Under the pieces are notes generated by a model. It was not told where the DNA came from. It made no database searches and was given only the letters and a program-made list of their open reading frames with translations. A DNA stretch of 64,000 nt from Shewanella frigidimarina. Lineage in GTDB: Bacteria; Pseudomonadota; Gammaproteobacteria; Enterobacterales; Shewanellaceae. The position numbers were made by a program, and so were the translations under genes. The stretch spans positions 1 to 64,000 of the forward strand of contig NZ_RKKE01000006.1 in the NCBI RefSeq assembly GCF_003797125.1, in the 5' to 3' direction. This document shows positions 45,735-55,443 of the stretch, piece after piece; the first letter of the stretch is position 1; each line of letters opens with the position of its first letter.

Positions 45735-48326
45735 TTACTTGGTTTCGTTAGCTAAAAAGTCCTGAGCAAAACGTTGTAATACACCACCCGCTTCATAAAT
45801 TGACAACTCTTCGGCAGTGTCAACACGACATTTAACCGGAATGGTCACTTGCTCACCATTTTTACGAGTCATAATCACATTTAACATAGCGCCCGGTTTG
45901 CGTTCGCCCACCACATCGTAGGTTTCCGTGCCATCAATATGATAAGTATGACGATTATGACCTGCAGTGAACTCAAGCGGTAACACGCCCATACCCACCA
46001 AGTTAGTGCGGTGAATACGCTCAAAGCCTTCAGCAACAATCACTTCAACCCCAGCAAGGCGCACGCCTTTTGCAGCCCAGTCACGTGACGAACCTTGACC
46101 GTAATCTGCACCAGCAATAATAATCAGTGGTTGCTTACGTTCCATATAGGTTTCAATCGCTTCCCACATGCGAGTGACTTGGCCTTCAGGTACTATGCGC
46201 GCAAGTGATCCTTGCTTAACCTTGCCATTTTCCTGCACCATTTCGTTAAACAGTTTAGGGTTAGCAAAGGTGGCACGCTGCGCAGTTAAGTGATCGCCAC
46301 GGTGAGTGGCATAAGAGTTAAAGTCAGCTTCAGGCAAGCCCATTTTGTATAAATATGCACCTGCGGCACTGTCGAGCATAATCGCATTTGATGGCGATAA
46401 ATGATCGGTGGTGATGTTGTCACCGAGTACGGCTAATGGACGCATACCTTTCATGGTGCGCTCACTCGCCAAAGCTCCGTCCCAATAAGGTGGTCGGCGA
46501 ATATAAGTGCTTTGTGGACGCCAATCATATTGCGGATTTACGTGGCTACCATACTCGACTTTAATGTCGAACATTGGCTCATAGACTTTACGGAATTGCT
46601 CAGGCTTAACGCTTGCTTTAACAACTGCATCGATTTCTTCATCGGTTGGCCAAATATCTTTTAACGTGACAGCTTGACCTTGGTTATCGATACCTAAGAT
46701 ATCTTTTTCAATATCAAAACGAATCGTACCGGCAATGGCATAAGCAATGACCAAGGGTGGTGATGCTAAAAATGCTTGTTTAGCATAAGGATGAATACGG
46801 CCGTCAAAGTTACGATTGCCCGACAACACTGCTGTGGCGTATAAGTCGCGATCAATCACTTCTTGTTGAATAACCGGATCAAGCGCGCCGCTCATGCCGT
46901 TACACGTGGTACAGGCAAAGCCGACAATGCCAAAGCCTAAGTTTTCAAGCTCAGGTAATAAGCCTGCTTCTTCTAAATACAATTGCACTGCTTTAGAGCC
47001 AGGCGCAAGCGATGATTTCACCCAAGGTTTACGTAATAATCCACGGGCATTGGCATTGCGAGCCAATAAACCGGCAGCAATCATGTTGCGTGGGTTACTG
47101 GTGTTAGTACAACTGGTAATCGCAGCAATAATCACTGCACCATCGGGCATTTTACCGGGTTCGTTTTCAACCACGCCACTAATACCACGCGCCGCTAATT
47201 CAGATGTCGGTACACGACTGTGTGGGTTAGACGGGCCTGCAATGTTACGACCAACAGATGACAAGTCAAAGTGTAATACACGTTCATACACAGCATTCGT
47301 TAACGTATCAGCCCATAAACCCGCTTGCTTGGCGTAGGTTTCAACTAGCTTAACTTGCGCGTCGTCACGGCCAGTTAACGTTAGATAATCGATAGTTTGT
47401 CTATCAATATAAAACATCGCCGCGGTGGCGCCATATTCAGGCGTCATATTAGTAATAGTAGCGCGATCGCCAAGGGTTAAATGGGTGGTACCTTCGCCAT
47501 AAAACTCAAGATACGATGACACCACTTTTTGCGCACGTAAGTATTCCGTTAACGCCAGCACTATATCGGTAGCGGTAATGCCAGGTTGCGGCTTACCGGT
47601 TACTTCAACACCAACAATTTCCGGTAAACGCATATAAGATGCACGGCCGAGCATGACGCTTTCAGCTTCTAAGCCGCCCACACCAATGGCAATAACACCT
47701 AATGCATCTACATGAGGTGTATGGCTGTCGGTGCCAACCAAGGTGTCAGGAAACGCCACACCATTTAGCGAATGTACTACAGGCGACATACGCTCTAAGT
47801 TAATTTGATGCATGATGCCGTTACCCGGTTGGATAACATCAACGTTTTTAAATGCCGTTTTGGTCCAATTGATGAAATGGAAACGGTCTTCATTGCGGCG
47901 GTCTTCAATGGCGCGGTTTTTCTCAAACGCGTCTTTTTCAAAACCAGCATGCTCAACCGCCAGCGAGTGATCGACAATCAATTGAGTCGGTACTACTGGG
48001 TTCACTTTTGAGGGGTCGCCACCTTTTTCAGCAATCGCATCACGCAGGCCCGCTAAGTCGACTAATGCAGTTTGACCTAAAATATCATGACAAACCACAC
48101 GGGCTGGATACCACGGAAAATCAAGGTCACTTTTGCGTTCAATCAGCTGCTTTAACGAATCAGTAAGCATGTCAGGCGAACAACGACGTACTAAGTTCTC
48201 GGCAAACACACGAGAACAATAAGGTAGTTTGGCGTAGGCACCAGGCTCAATCGCATCAACAGCCTCTTGGGTGTCAAAATAATCTAATTGGGTGCCAGGT
48301 AAGGCTTTACGGTATTGAGTATTCAT
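45735..48326 (-). CDS. acnD: 2-methylcitrate dehydratase, Fe-S dependent
   Basis: An aconitase-superfamily enzyme of the AcnD branch, which dehydrates 2-methylcitrate to 2-methylaconitate. Its product is handled by PrpF next door. Cluster cysteines are in ITSCTNTSNPRN near residue 405 and CTTCNGMSG near 474, and GADYGQGSSRDWAAKG near 770 holds the aconitase serine/arginine region. I chose the ATG at 48326 (MNTQYRKALPGTQL, 867 residues) over an upstream frame to 48347. AcnD/PrpF replaces PrpD in this operon. Confidence 0.96.
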   Translation of the reverse strand: MNTQYRKALPGTQLDYFDTQEAVDAIEPGAYAKLPYCSRVFAENLVRRCSPDMLTDSLKQLIERKSDLDFPWYPARVVCHDILGQTALVDLAGLRDAIAEKGGDPSKVNPVVPTQLIVDHSLAVEHAGFEKDAFEKNRAIEDRRNEDRFHFINWTKTAFKNVDVIQPGNGIMHQINLERMSPVVHSLNGVAFPDTLVGTDSHTPHVDALGVIAIGVGGLEAESVMLGRASYMRLPEIVGVEVTGKPQPGITATDIVLALTEYLRAQKVVSSYLEFYGEGTTHLTLGDRATITNMTPEYGATAAMFYIDRQTIDYLTLTGRDDAQVKLVETYAKQAGLWADTLTNAVYERVLHFDLSSVGRNIAGPSNPHSRVPTSELAARGISGVVENEPGKMPDGAVIIAAITSCTNTSNPRNMIAAGLLARNANARGLLRKPWVKSSLAPGSKAVQLYLEEAGLLPELENLGFGIVGFACTTCNGMSGALDPVIQQEVIDRDLYATAVLSGNRNFDGRIHPYAKQAFLASPPLVIAYAIAGTIRFDIEKDILGIDNQGQAVTLKDIWPTDEEIDAVVKASVKPEQFRKVYEPMFDIKVEYGSHVNPQYDWRPQSTYIRRPPYWDGALASERTMKGMRPLAVLGDNITTDHLSPSNAIMLDSAAGAYLYKMGLPEADFNSYATHRGDHLTAQRATFANPKLFNEMVQENGKVKQGSLARIVPEGQVTRMWEAIETYMERKQPLIIIAGADYGQGSSRDWAAKGVRLAGVEVIVAEGFERIHRTNLVGMGVLPLEFTAGHNRHTYHIDGTETYDVVGERKPGAMLNVIMTRKNGEQVTIPVKCRVDTAEELSIYEAGGVLQRFAQDFLANETK

Positions 48327-48413
48327 AACTTCATCCACAATAAACATGAAAGTAAAAAGCGCTAATCTAAATCGAAAAAAGCCGAGTCATCATTATGATG
48401 CTCGGCAAGTTGA

Positions 48414-49538
48414 TTAACGTTGACTAATAGGCGCCACTTTACGAGGCTCACTGCCCACATAATCTGCACTTGGACGAATAATGCGGTTGTTTGAACGCTG
48501 CTCCATTACATGTGCAGCCCAACCGGTTAAACGTGAACAAACGAAGATTGGCGTAAATAACTTAGTTGGAATACCCATAAAATGATAAGCAGAGGCATGG
48601 AAGAAGTCAGCGTTACAGAATAACTTTTTGGTGTCCCACATAAACTCTTCACACGCGACAGAAATGTCATATAGCGAGGTATCACCGTTTTCGTGAGCCA
48701 GCTTTTCAGACCACTTCTTAATAATCACATTACGTGGATCAGACACGCTATAAATAGCATGGCCAAAGCCCATGATTTTTTCTTTGCGTTCTAGCATCAA
48801 TGCCATTTGCACTTTAGCATCAGCTGGCGAGCTGAACTTTTGGATCATATCCATCGCCGCTTCGTTAGCGCCACCGTGCAGCGGGCCACGTAATGAACCA
48901 ATCGCACCAGTAACACAAGAATACATATCCGATAATGTTGAAGCACATACACGCGCGGTAAAGGTTGATGCGTTGAACTCATGCTCTGCATACAAAATCA
49001 ACGACACATCCATTACACGGCGATGTTGCGCTGACGGCGTTTCACCGCGAAGCAGTTTAAGAAAATGTCCACCCAGAGAATCTTCATCGGTGGTGCAATC
49101 AATTTCTACACCGTCATGAGTGTAACGGTACCAAAAACACATGATGGCCGGAAATGCGGCTAATAAGCGGTTCGACGCTTTGTGTTGCTGAGTAAAATCG
49201 ACTTCTGGCTCAAGGTTACCTAAAAACGAGCAACCAGTACGCATAACATCCATTGGATGAGCATCAGCAGGAATTAATTTTAATACCGCTTTTAGTGCAT
49301 CAGGTAAATCACGCTGCGCTTTCAATTCTGCTTTATATGCAGTTAGCTGAACCTGGTTTGGTAACTCGCCGTTAAATAATAAATAAGCGACTTCTTCAAA
49401 GGTAGCGTTATCGGCTAAATCAGAGACATCGTAACCGCAGTACGTTAGGCCTGAACCTGATTTACCGACTGTACATAATTTTGTTTCGCCAGCACTCTGA
49501 CCGCGTAATCCTGCGCCTGATAATTTCTTGTCTACCAT
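48414..49538 (-). CDS. prpC: 2-methylcitrate synthase
   Basis: Condenses propionyl-CoA and oxaloacetate. 374 residues, citrate-synthase fold. Catalytic histidines are in GPLHGGANEAAMDM near 225 and KIMGFGHAIYS near 260, and the aspartate lies near 310 in KLFCNADFFHAS. GLRGQSAGETKLCTVGKSGS opens the protein, as in other PrpC. Between prpB (105 bp) and acnD (88 bp). Confidence 0.95.
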   Translation of the reverse strand: MVDKKLSGAGLRGQSAGETKLCTVGKSGSGLTYCGYDVSDLADNATFEEVAYLLFNGELPNQVQLTAYKAELKAQRDLPDALKAVLKLIPADAHPMDVMRTGCSFLGNLEPEVDFTQQHKASNRLLAAFPAIMCFWYRYTHDGVEIDCTTDEDSLGGHFLKLLRGETPSAQHRRVMDVSLILYAEHEFNASTFTARVCASTLSDMYSCVTGAIGSLRGPLHGGANEAAMDMIQKFSSPADAKVQMALMLERKEKIMGFGHAIYSVSDPRNVIIKKWSEKLAHENGDTSLYDISVACEEFMWDTKKLFCNADFFHASAYHFMGIPTKLFTPIFVCSRLTGWAAHVMEQRSNNRIIRPSADYVGSEPRKVAPISQR

Positions 49539-49642
49539 GATATCTTCCTTCTTATGCTTTTCACGATTTAGCCATGCTAAATCGCGATTGTAGGGTATTG
49601 TTATTTTAGTTGTAATCGAGTCTTGCTGTCGTACTGAGGCCG

Positions 49643-50521
49643 TTATTTATTTTTACCTTCGGCAAATAAGCTGTCTAATTTTTGTTCGTAATCGTGATAA
49701 CCCAAATAGTCGTATAAATCCATACGAGTTTGCATGGTATCTACCACTGCTTTTTGGTCGCCATCGGTTAAAATTGCACTGTAAACATTTTCAGCCGCTT
49801 TGTTCATTGCACGGAATGCACTCAATGGGTACAACACCATTGCCGCGCCCCACTCGCCTAATTGTTGCTTATTCCATAATTCAGTTTGGCCAAACTCAGT
49901 AATGTTAGCCAAAATAGGCACATCTAATGCTTCAGCAAAGGCGCGATAATGTTCTTCTGTTTTAATTGCTTCGGCAAAAATACCGTCAGCACCCGCTGCC
50001 ACGTACGCTTTAGCACGTTCGATAGCGGCTTCTAACCCTTCTTGAGCAAACGAGTCAGTACGCGCCATGATGAAAAAATCTGGGTCGGTACGGGCATCAA
50101 CCGCCGCTTTAATACGATCGACCATTTCTTCTACTGGGACTATTTCTTTATTTGGACGATGACCACAACGCTTTTGCGCCACTTGGTCTTCCATGTGGAC
50201 CGCTGCAGCGCCGGCTTTTTCCATGTCACGAATGGTCTTGGCAATATTAAATGCCCCGCCCCAACCCGTATCAATGTCCACCAGCAAAGGTAAGTCACAG
50301 GCTGAAGTAATTCGTTGCACATCAACCAGTACATCATTGAGTGATGTCATGCCTAAGTCGGGTAAACCATAAGAGGCATTAGCCACTCCGCCACCAGACA
50401 AGTAAATGGCTTGATGACCAATTTGCTTGGCCATCATGGCGGCATAAGCATTAATGGTACCGACAATTTGCAGTGGTTTGTTGTTAGCTAATGCTTGACG
50501 AAATTTTTTACCTGCGCTCAT
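49643..50521 (-). CDS. prpB: Methylisocitrate lyase
   Basis: Cleaves 2-methylisocitrate to pyruvate and succinate, ending the methylcitrate cycle. 292 residues, isocitrate-lyase superfamily. The active-site loop is AQKRCGHRPNKEIV near 120 with the catalytic cysteine, and LVDIDTGWGGAFNIAKTI near 82 binds metal. The ATG at 50521 follows AAGGAAAATATC. The frame upstream to 50578 is non-conserved and abuts the regulator gene. Confidence 0.96.
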   Translation of the reverse strand: MSAGKKFRQALANNKPLQIVGTINAYAAMMAKQIGHQAIYLSGGGVANASYGLPDLGMTSLNDVLVDVQRITSACDLPLLVDIDTGWGGAFNIAKTIRDMEKAGAAAVHMEDQVAQKRCGHRPNKEIVPVEEMVDRIKAAVDARTDPDFFIMARTDSFAQEGLEAAIERAKAYVAAGADGIFAEAIKTEEHYRAFAEALDVPILANITEFGQTELWNKQQLGEWGAAMVLYPLSAFRAMNKAAENVYSAILTDGDQKAVVDTMQTRMDLYDYLGYHDYEQKLDSLFAEGKNK

Positions 50522-50577
50522 GATATTTTCCTTATATGCAATTATGACCGTGGGCGTAACACGCCACACGCAAGACA

Positions 50578-51222
50578 TTACGATAATTTGTGTTCGATAT
50601 TATTTTTAGAATACATAATATGGCGACGCATCAGCATTTCAGCTAATTCTGCATCACGATTTAAAATGGCCTGAACAATGTGTTTGTGTTCATCATAAGC
50701 GGTGGTCACACGCGGACCCGCCATGCCAAGTTGTACGCGATACATGCGCACTAAATGATAAATGCCATCAAACAGCATTGAAATTAGGTGTTTGTTTTTA
50801 CTGCCTAAAATAATCCGATAATGAAAATCAACATCACCGGCTTCTTGATAATAAGACTCGCCGCCTTTGACCTCGTCAAAGTGGGATTGTAATAAATGGT
50901 TCAAATCAGCGATTTCATCATCAGTCATGTTCTTTGCCGCTAAACGTGCCGCCATGCCTTCAAGTGATTCACGCACTTGATACAGCTCTATCAACCCTTG
51001 TGGAGATAACGCCACCACACGAGCGCCTACGTTGGCTTTACGCTCAACAATATGGCACGACTCTAAGCGGTTAATGGCTTCACGGATCACGGCTCTACTC
51101 ACGGCATACTTTGTCGACAATTCAGTTTCGCTCAATTTTGAGCCGGCCTGAATACGACCTTCGACTATATCGTCTCTAAGGGCTACAAAGGTCTTATCTG
51201 CAGAAGTAATCGGCTGGATCAT
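50578..51222 (-). CDS. GntR-family (FCD) regulator of the propionate operon
   Basis: A 214-residue regulator: winged HTH (about 10-75, LSETELSTKYAVSRAVIREA) followed by an FCD ligand domain with metal-type histidines (FHYRIILGSKNKHL near 135; HKHIVQAI near 180). Position as first gene of the prpB-prpC-acnD-prpF operon implies control by a propionate-derived metabolite (inference; equivalent to PrpR in Shewanella). The ATG at 51222 has AAGG seven bases upstream; longer starts at 51228 and 51252 lack one. Three copies of TTGTCGACAA lie at and around its promoter. Confidence 0.88.
   Translation of the reverse strand: MIQPITSADKTFVALRDDIVEGRIQAGSKLSETELSTKYAVSRAVIREAINRLESCHIVERKANVGARVVALSPQGLIELYQVRESLEGMAARLAAKNMTDDEIADLNHLLQSHFDEVKGGESYYQEAGDVDFHYRIILGSKNKHLISMLFDGIYHLVRMYRVQLGMAGPRVTTAYDEHKHIVQAILNRDAELAEMLMRRHIMYSKNNIEHKLS
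51111..51120. promoter_or_regulatory. TTGTCGACAA palindrome inside the regulator gene
   Basis: Third identical copy of the 10-bp palindrome found twice upstream, located about 100 bp inside the coding region of the GntR regulator. Possible downstream operator for looping. Confidence 0.5.
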
Positions 51223-51275
51223 ATTCATACCTTGGATAATAAAAACTGACATTAAAAACAGCTACACAAAACAAG

Positions 51276-51285
51276 TTGTCGACAA
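51276..51285. promoter_or_regulatory. prp operator candidate, proximal
   Basis: TTGTCGACAA, a perfect 10-bp palindrome of the TTGTC-GACAA form typical of FCD-type GntR regulators, 53 bp upstream of the regulator ATG. Confidence 0.8.
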
Positions 51286-51327
51286 TATAGCACCTTTAAA
51301 TCGTATAACAACCCCAAAAGGCACTTT

Positions 51328-51337
51328 TTGTCGACAA
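51328..51337. promoter_or_regulatory. prp operator candidate, distal
   Basis: Identical TTGTCGACAA, 52 bp centre to centre from the proximal copy (close to five helical turns). Confidence 0.75.
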
Positions 51338-51574
51338 TTATTCCATTTCATCATAAAGCGTTAGCTATTACCAATTTATGACACCACTCAATAAACCTTA
51401 AGTCAGCCCATGCTAATATTAGCCGCCACAGTATGACTCATCACGCCATTGTGGTTCGATGATTACTCAGCTATCTGTACACACTATGTTGGGTTACACT
51501 CATCTTTATAAAGTGATTGAGACATCGATTAATCCAACAATAAATAGAACAATAAATACAATAAGGGTCTCTTG

Positions 51575-52474
51575 ATGAGCCAACATTTAGCCTGCCAACT
51601 TGAATTGATCCATTTGTTTGTCCATGTCGTTAATGCCGGTGGGTTTTCACCTGCAGCACAAGAGTTAAAGTTGCCCATTGCCACTGTTAGCCGCAAAATT
51701 AGCAAATTAGAACAAAGCCTCAATACTCAGTTGATAATGCGCAGTACCCGTAAACTTCGATTAACTGAAGAAGGTGGTGCGTTATTTGACCGTTATTATA
51801 ATGTGGTGGCGCAATTTGATCGTATTTGTGGTCAAACTATTGATGAGCCGCAAAGCACCCTACGAATATCGACACCCGTTTCGATAACCTCGATGATATT
51901 AATTGAGGCCATCAATGACTTTTCCAAACAACATCCGCACATTCAACTGCACATCACCCAAAATAACAGCACCATTGATTTGATAGATGAAGGAGTCGAC
52001 GTCGCCATTGTCGGTGGCGCGCAACCGGACTCATCTTGGGTATCAACATCGTTGGGAGTATTAAATTACGGCCTGTATGCATCACCTGAGTATGCCAAGC
52101 AACTCATTGAGCTTCGCCACCCAAAGCAGCTGGTTGGTTATCAGTTAATTAAAGTGTGGCCGCTGTTTAACTGGACCTTAAAACATCACAGTGGTGAACA
52201 ATATTATTACGATGGACCCGCTAAATTAACCCTAGGGGATTTACACGGCGCAATACGGGCAACTGTCGGTGATGGCGGGATTTTATATGGGCCAGAATTA
52301 TTTGTTAAACCACAACTATTGAATGAAGAACTAGTGCCTGTGTTAGCGGATTGGGCTGGTGAGCATCGACGTATCAGTATTTTGTATCATCAACGTCGTC
52401 AACAACCCTTAAAAGTAAAATTGTTTATTGAGTTTATTCAGCAACGTGCTGCCACTATCTTCGACTTGTTCTAA
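51575..52474 (+). CDS. LysR-family transcriptional regulator
   Basis: A 299-residue LTTR with N-terminal HTH (about 8-65, GGFSPAAQELKLPIATVSRK followed by SKLEQ) and a substrate-binding domain (about 90-290, GVDVAIVGGAQPDSSWVST). Start ATG at 51575; a TTG lies directly before it. It belongs to the CrgA-like branch by pattern. Divergent from the prp operon and upstream of lldG in the opposite orientation; its target is not evident. LysR genes often act on the divergent neighbour, which would be prp. Confidence 0.92.
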   Translation: MSQHLACQLELIHLFVHVVNAGGFSPAAQELKLPIATVSRKISKLEQSLNTQLIMRSTRKLRLTEEGGALFDRYYNVVAQFDRICGQTIDEPQSTLRISTPVSITSMILIEAINDFSKQHPHIQLHITQNNSTIDLIDEGVDVAIVGGAQPDSSWVSTSLGVLNYGLYASPEYAKQLIELRHPKQLVGYQLIKVWPLFNWTLKHHSGEQYYYDGPAKLTLGDLHGAIRATVGDGGILYGPELFVKPQLLNEELVPVLADWAGEHRRISILYHQRRQQPLKVKLFIEFIQQRAATIFDLF

Positions 52475-52540
52475 TCGATTCGATTTTTGAGACTTAGATG
52501 CTTAGAGTTTGAAGTGAAAGTTAAATCTACATTCGAAGTT

Positions 52541-52558
52541 GAATTGGAATTGGAATTG
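52541..52558 (+). repeat. Three tandem GAATTG hexamers
   Basis: GAATTG repeated three times, embedded in a longer degenerate GAA-TTG tract (52535-52585) between the convergent LysR and lldG genes. Probably neutral slippage. Confidence 0.7.
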
Positions 52559-52734
52559 GAAGTTGAATTTTAATTGGAATATGAAACTGAAAATTTTGAT
52601 TAATAGCAGATTACTCTAACTTAAACGGTTAGATTAATATCGCTATAGGTTAACGTGATGCCATCAACTGAAACACTCAGTCAATGACATCACTGGCAAC
52701 TAACAGATGGCGACTAATAACTAGCCACTAATGC

Positions 52735-53298
52735 CTAGTATAAGTACACATTTAAACTACAGGCACCATGAGCCCCCACCACTAATGCTTGCTCAATATC
52801 AGCGGTTTTAGACGGGCCCGCAATAAATAATCCTAATTCGCCTGGCTGTAGTGCCACTTGTTTAACCGCTTGGTGCATGTTGGCGACAATATTGTCTTTG
52901 GCCAACGCCAATATTAGATTTTCACAAATAAAAGGCGTCACTCGATGACTGGGTTGATTAACCCAAATAGCACCGTTTTCGGCTACACCAAGCTCGCCAG
53001 GGATCACGGCGTAATCGATATCAGCCAGATCGTGAGCGGTCTCAGGCACTTGGCGATTACCTTTAATACCGTCCAATAACGAGATCACCTGCATATTTTG
53101 TTGGATCAATTCATCTACTGCCTGTTGTAACGCTGCTAAACCGCCTTCACTATGCAGCGTGCCCGCTACTGTGTTCAAACTTGCATTAAATTGGCCGACA
53201 AGATCATCATTATTAGCAACAACATCCATGGCAGGCATAGCATGTTGATCCAAAGCCGATTGCTTTAGTGCAGATAAAATAGTGTGTTTATTCGTCAT
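52735..53298 (-). CDS. lldG: L-lactate dehydrogenase complex subunit LldG (LUD domain)
   Basis: A 187-residue LutC/LldG protein, the LUD-domain partner of the LldEFG (LutABC) L-lactate dehydrogenase. LUD features are GVAENGAIWVNQPSHRVTPF near residue 100 and LGLFIAGPSKTADIEQALVV followed by GAHGA near 157. The ATG at 53298 after GGAG leaves a one-base gap to lldF; the frame upstream to 53385 only overlaps lldF. Last gene of lldEFG, no clear terminator. Confidence 0.94.
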   Translation of the reverse strand: MTNKHTILSALKQSALDQHAMPAMDVVANNDDLVGQFNASLNTVAGTLHSEGGLAALQQAVDELIQQNMQVISLLDGIKGNRQVPETAHDLADIDYAVIPGELGVAENGAIWVNQPSHRVTPFICENLILALAKDNIVANMHQAVKQVALQPGELGLFIAGPSKTADIEQALVVGAHGACSLNVYLY

Positions 53299-53299
53299 A

Positions 53300-54688
53300 T
53301 TAACGGCTCCGATTCTTGTTATACCAGCTGGCAAAGCTTGACTCTGGTGCGACAGGCAACTCGCGATATTTACCCCATGCACCACTAAACGGCTTGAGTA
53401 AACTCCCCGGTAATACTCGCAGTGCTAATCTTGCTGCAGACATAGAGGTATTCATTAAGGTTTCATTAGCCATAAAACGGCCCACTAACGGCATATAGCC
53501 ACCTTTGCCATACGGCAACCTCTTAGCTTCTGCTTTCAAACGACGATGATGGGCAATAATTTTATCTAACGGCACCATCGTTGGGCACACATAAGTACAA
53601 CTGCCGCATAACGTACAGGCCCAAGGAATTGAGTTGGTATCGTCATGCTTAGCACCTACCGCAATACCAATAGGACCAGGAATCGTGTAGTTGTAGCTAT
53701 AACCACCTGAACGGCGATACACAGGACAGGTATTTAAACAGCCGCCGCAACGAATACACTTTAACGACTCAGCTAAAATTTTGTCTTTCATCATCTCAGT
53801 GCGACCATTATCAACAATGATCACATGCATCTCGCCGCCCTCTTGTGGGCCACGGTAAAACGATGAATAAGTGGTAATAGGTTGCCCTGTGGCATTGCGG
53901 GCTAACGTGCGCAACAACACCCCAACAGAATCCATATCAGGAACCACTTTATCGATGCCCATTGAGTGCAATTGCAACTTTGGCAAGTTAGCGCCCATGT
54001 CTGCATTACCTTCGTTGGTACAAACAACAATCGCACCTTGGTCGGCTATCGCCATATTGACACCGGTCATGGCAGCATCTGCAGTAAGGAATTTCTCTCT
54101 TAAATGCGCGCGAGCAGCACGGGTTAAATACAGCGGATCAGACTCACCCGCTTTAGTGCCTAACTGTTGATGAAATAACTCGCCCACTTCCTCTTTTTTC
54201 ATGTGTATAGCGGGCACCACAATATGCGAAGGTGGCATATTGGCGAGCTGAATAATTCGTTCACCTAAATCGGTATCAACCACTTCAATACCGTGGCGTT
54301 CTAAATACGGATTCATGTGGCATTCTTCGGTTAACATCGATTTTGATTTAACCAGTTTTTTAACCTTATGTTTCGCTAAAATCCCATGAACAATTTCATT
54401 GTGTTGCTGGGCATCGCTAGCCCAATGCACCTTAATGCCATTACTCAAGCATTGTTGTTCAAATTGCTCAAGGTACTGGGCTAAATGGCTCAAAGTATGC
54501 AGTTTGAGTTGCGAGCCAAGCAGCCTTAGTTGTTCCCATTCAGGCAAACTGCCTGCAGCGCGATCACGTTTTTCACGTAATGCCCACAGGGCTTTAGAAT
54601 GCCAATCAACTCGGGTTTCATCGCGACAAAAAATATCAGCTTTATGGGCATGCACCTTAGAACCCGATGCGGTATATAGTTCGGTCAT
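53300..54688 (-). CDS. lldF: L-lactate dehydrogenase complex subunit LldF (Fe-S)
   Basis: A 462-residue iron-sulfur protein (LutB). N-terminal LUD-like domain (about 60-290, GANLPKLQLHSMGIDKVVPD). Two 4Fe-4S motifs follow: CIRCGGCLNTCPVYRRSGG near 310 and CTLCGSCTYVCPTMVPLD near 360. The C-terminal DUF3390 region follows. It carries electrons from L-lactate oxidation, probably to the quinone pool. It sits 8 bp after lldE and 1 bp before lldG. Confidence 0.95.
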   Translation of the reverse strand: MTELYTASGSKVHAHKADIFCRDETRVDWHSKALWALREKRDRAAGSLPEWEQLRLLGSQLKLHTLSHLAQYLEQFEQQCLSNGIKVHWASDAQQHNEIVHGILAKHKVKKLVKSKSMLTEECHMNPYLERHGIEVVDTDLGERIIQLANMPPSHIVVPAIHMKKEEVGELFHQQLGTKAGESDPLYLTRAARAHLREKFLTADAAMTGVNMAIADQGAIVVCTNEGNADMGANLPKLQLHSMGIDKVVPDMDSVGVLLRTLARNATGQPITTYSSFYRGPQEGGEMHVIIVDNGRTEMMKDKILAESLKCIRCGGCLNTCPVYRRSGGYSYNYTIPGPIGIAVGAKHDDTNSIPWACTLCGSCTYVCPTMVPLDKIIAHHRRLKAEAKRLPYGKGGYMPLVGRFMANETLMNTSMSAARLALRVLPGSLLKPFSGAWGKYRELPVAPESSFASWYNKNRSR

Positions 54689-54696
54689 AGTGGCTC

Positions 54697-55443
54697 CTAT
54701 AAAGCATCATTAATGATTTGGGCAATGTGACGGGTTTCAATCGGTAATTTTTGACGACGGATCATGCCATCTAAATGCAGCAAGCATGAAGGGTCAAACC
54801 CCACGACATACTTAGCACCCGTTGCCGCATGAGCTTGGGCTTTATCTTTACCCATTTTGGCCGACACCGCGCCTTCATCAACGGCAAACGTGCCGCCAAA
54901 ACCACAACATTCATCAATACGAGCAGGATAGACAATCTCGAGCCCGGCAATGTTACCCAATACCGCTTCCACTTTATTAAAGCGTTGTTTACCCATTTGC
55001 TCTGTCGGCGTCGCTAAATTAAGCATACGAATACCATGACAGCTCATTTGCATGCTTATTTTGGCCGCTACAGGGCGGGCAAATGCTTTAATCGGGGCAA
55101 TATCGTGTAAAAACTCCGTTAACTCATAAAGCTTACTAATAACTTCTTGGGCTTCTTGGCTGCCATCAAACTCATGGAAGTTTTCTTTAGCCGCCACCAG
55201 ACAACTGGCTGCAGGGCACACAATGGCATCACAATCGACACCTTTAAAAGCGTTGAGTAATTTAAGGGTGGTGTTTTTTGCTTCATCAAAGCAACCCGAG
55301 TTTGTCATCGGCTGACCACAGCATGTTTGACCCTTAGGAAATATGACTTGGTGGCCTAACTTTTCTAATAATGTCAGCGTTGCAATGGCCACTTCTGGCA
55401 TCATTTGATTCACTAGACACGGTATAAATAGTGCTATTTTCAT
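54697..55443 (-). CDS. lldE: L-lactate dehydrogenase complex subunit LldE
   Basis: A 248-residue LutA-type protein with two CCG (heterodisulfide-reductase-like) domains: KGQTCCGQPMTNSGCFDEAK near residue 38, QMSCHGIRML near 132 and RIDECCGFGGTFAVDEG near 183. These cysteines bind the non-cubane cluster in the family. First gene of lldEFG. In S. oneidensis dld-II and lctP precede this operon on the same strand; here the upstream 640 bp hold neither. Confidence 0.95.
   Translation of the reverse strand: MKIALFIPCLVNQMMPEVAIATLTLLEKLGHQVIFPKGQTCCGQPMTNSGCFDEAKNTTLKLLNAFKGVDCDAIVCPAASCLVAAKENFHEFDGSQEAQEVISKLYELTEFLHDIAPIKAFARPVAAKISMQMSCHGIRMLNLATPTEQMGKQRFNKVEAVLGNIAGLEIVYPARIDECCGFGGTFAVDEGAVSAKMGKDKAQAHAATGAKYVVGFDPSCLLHLDGMIRRQKLPIETRHIAQIINDAL

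Larger units (their letters stand above)
51223..51574. other. prp regulator-LysR divergent promoter region
   Basis: About 350 bp between the divergent GntR and LysR genes. It holds two TTGTCGACAA palindromes on the prp side. No small gene is supported. Confidence 0.6.

Noticed and set aside
51575..52474. LysR gene as D-lactate or lld regulator
   Set aside because: Position alone does not show it; it is divergent from prp and convergent with lldG, with no shared operator.
52541..52558. GAATTG repeats as a phase-variable switch
   Set aside because: They lie between convergent gene ends, not in a promoter or reading frame.
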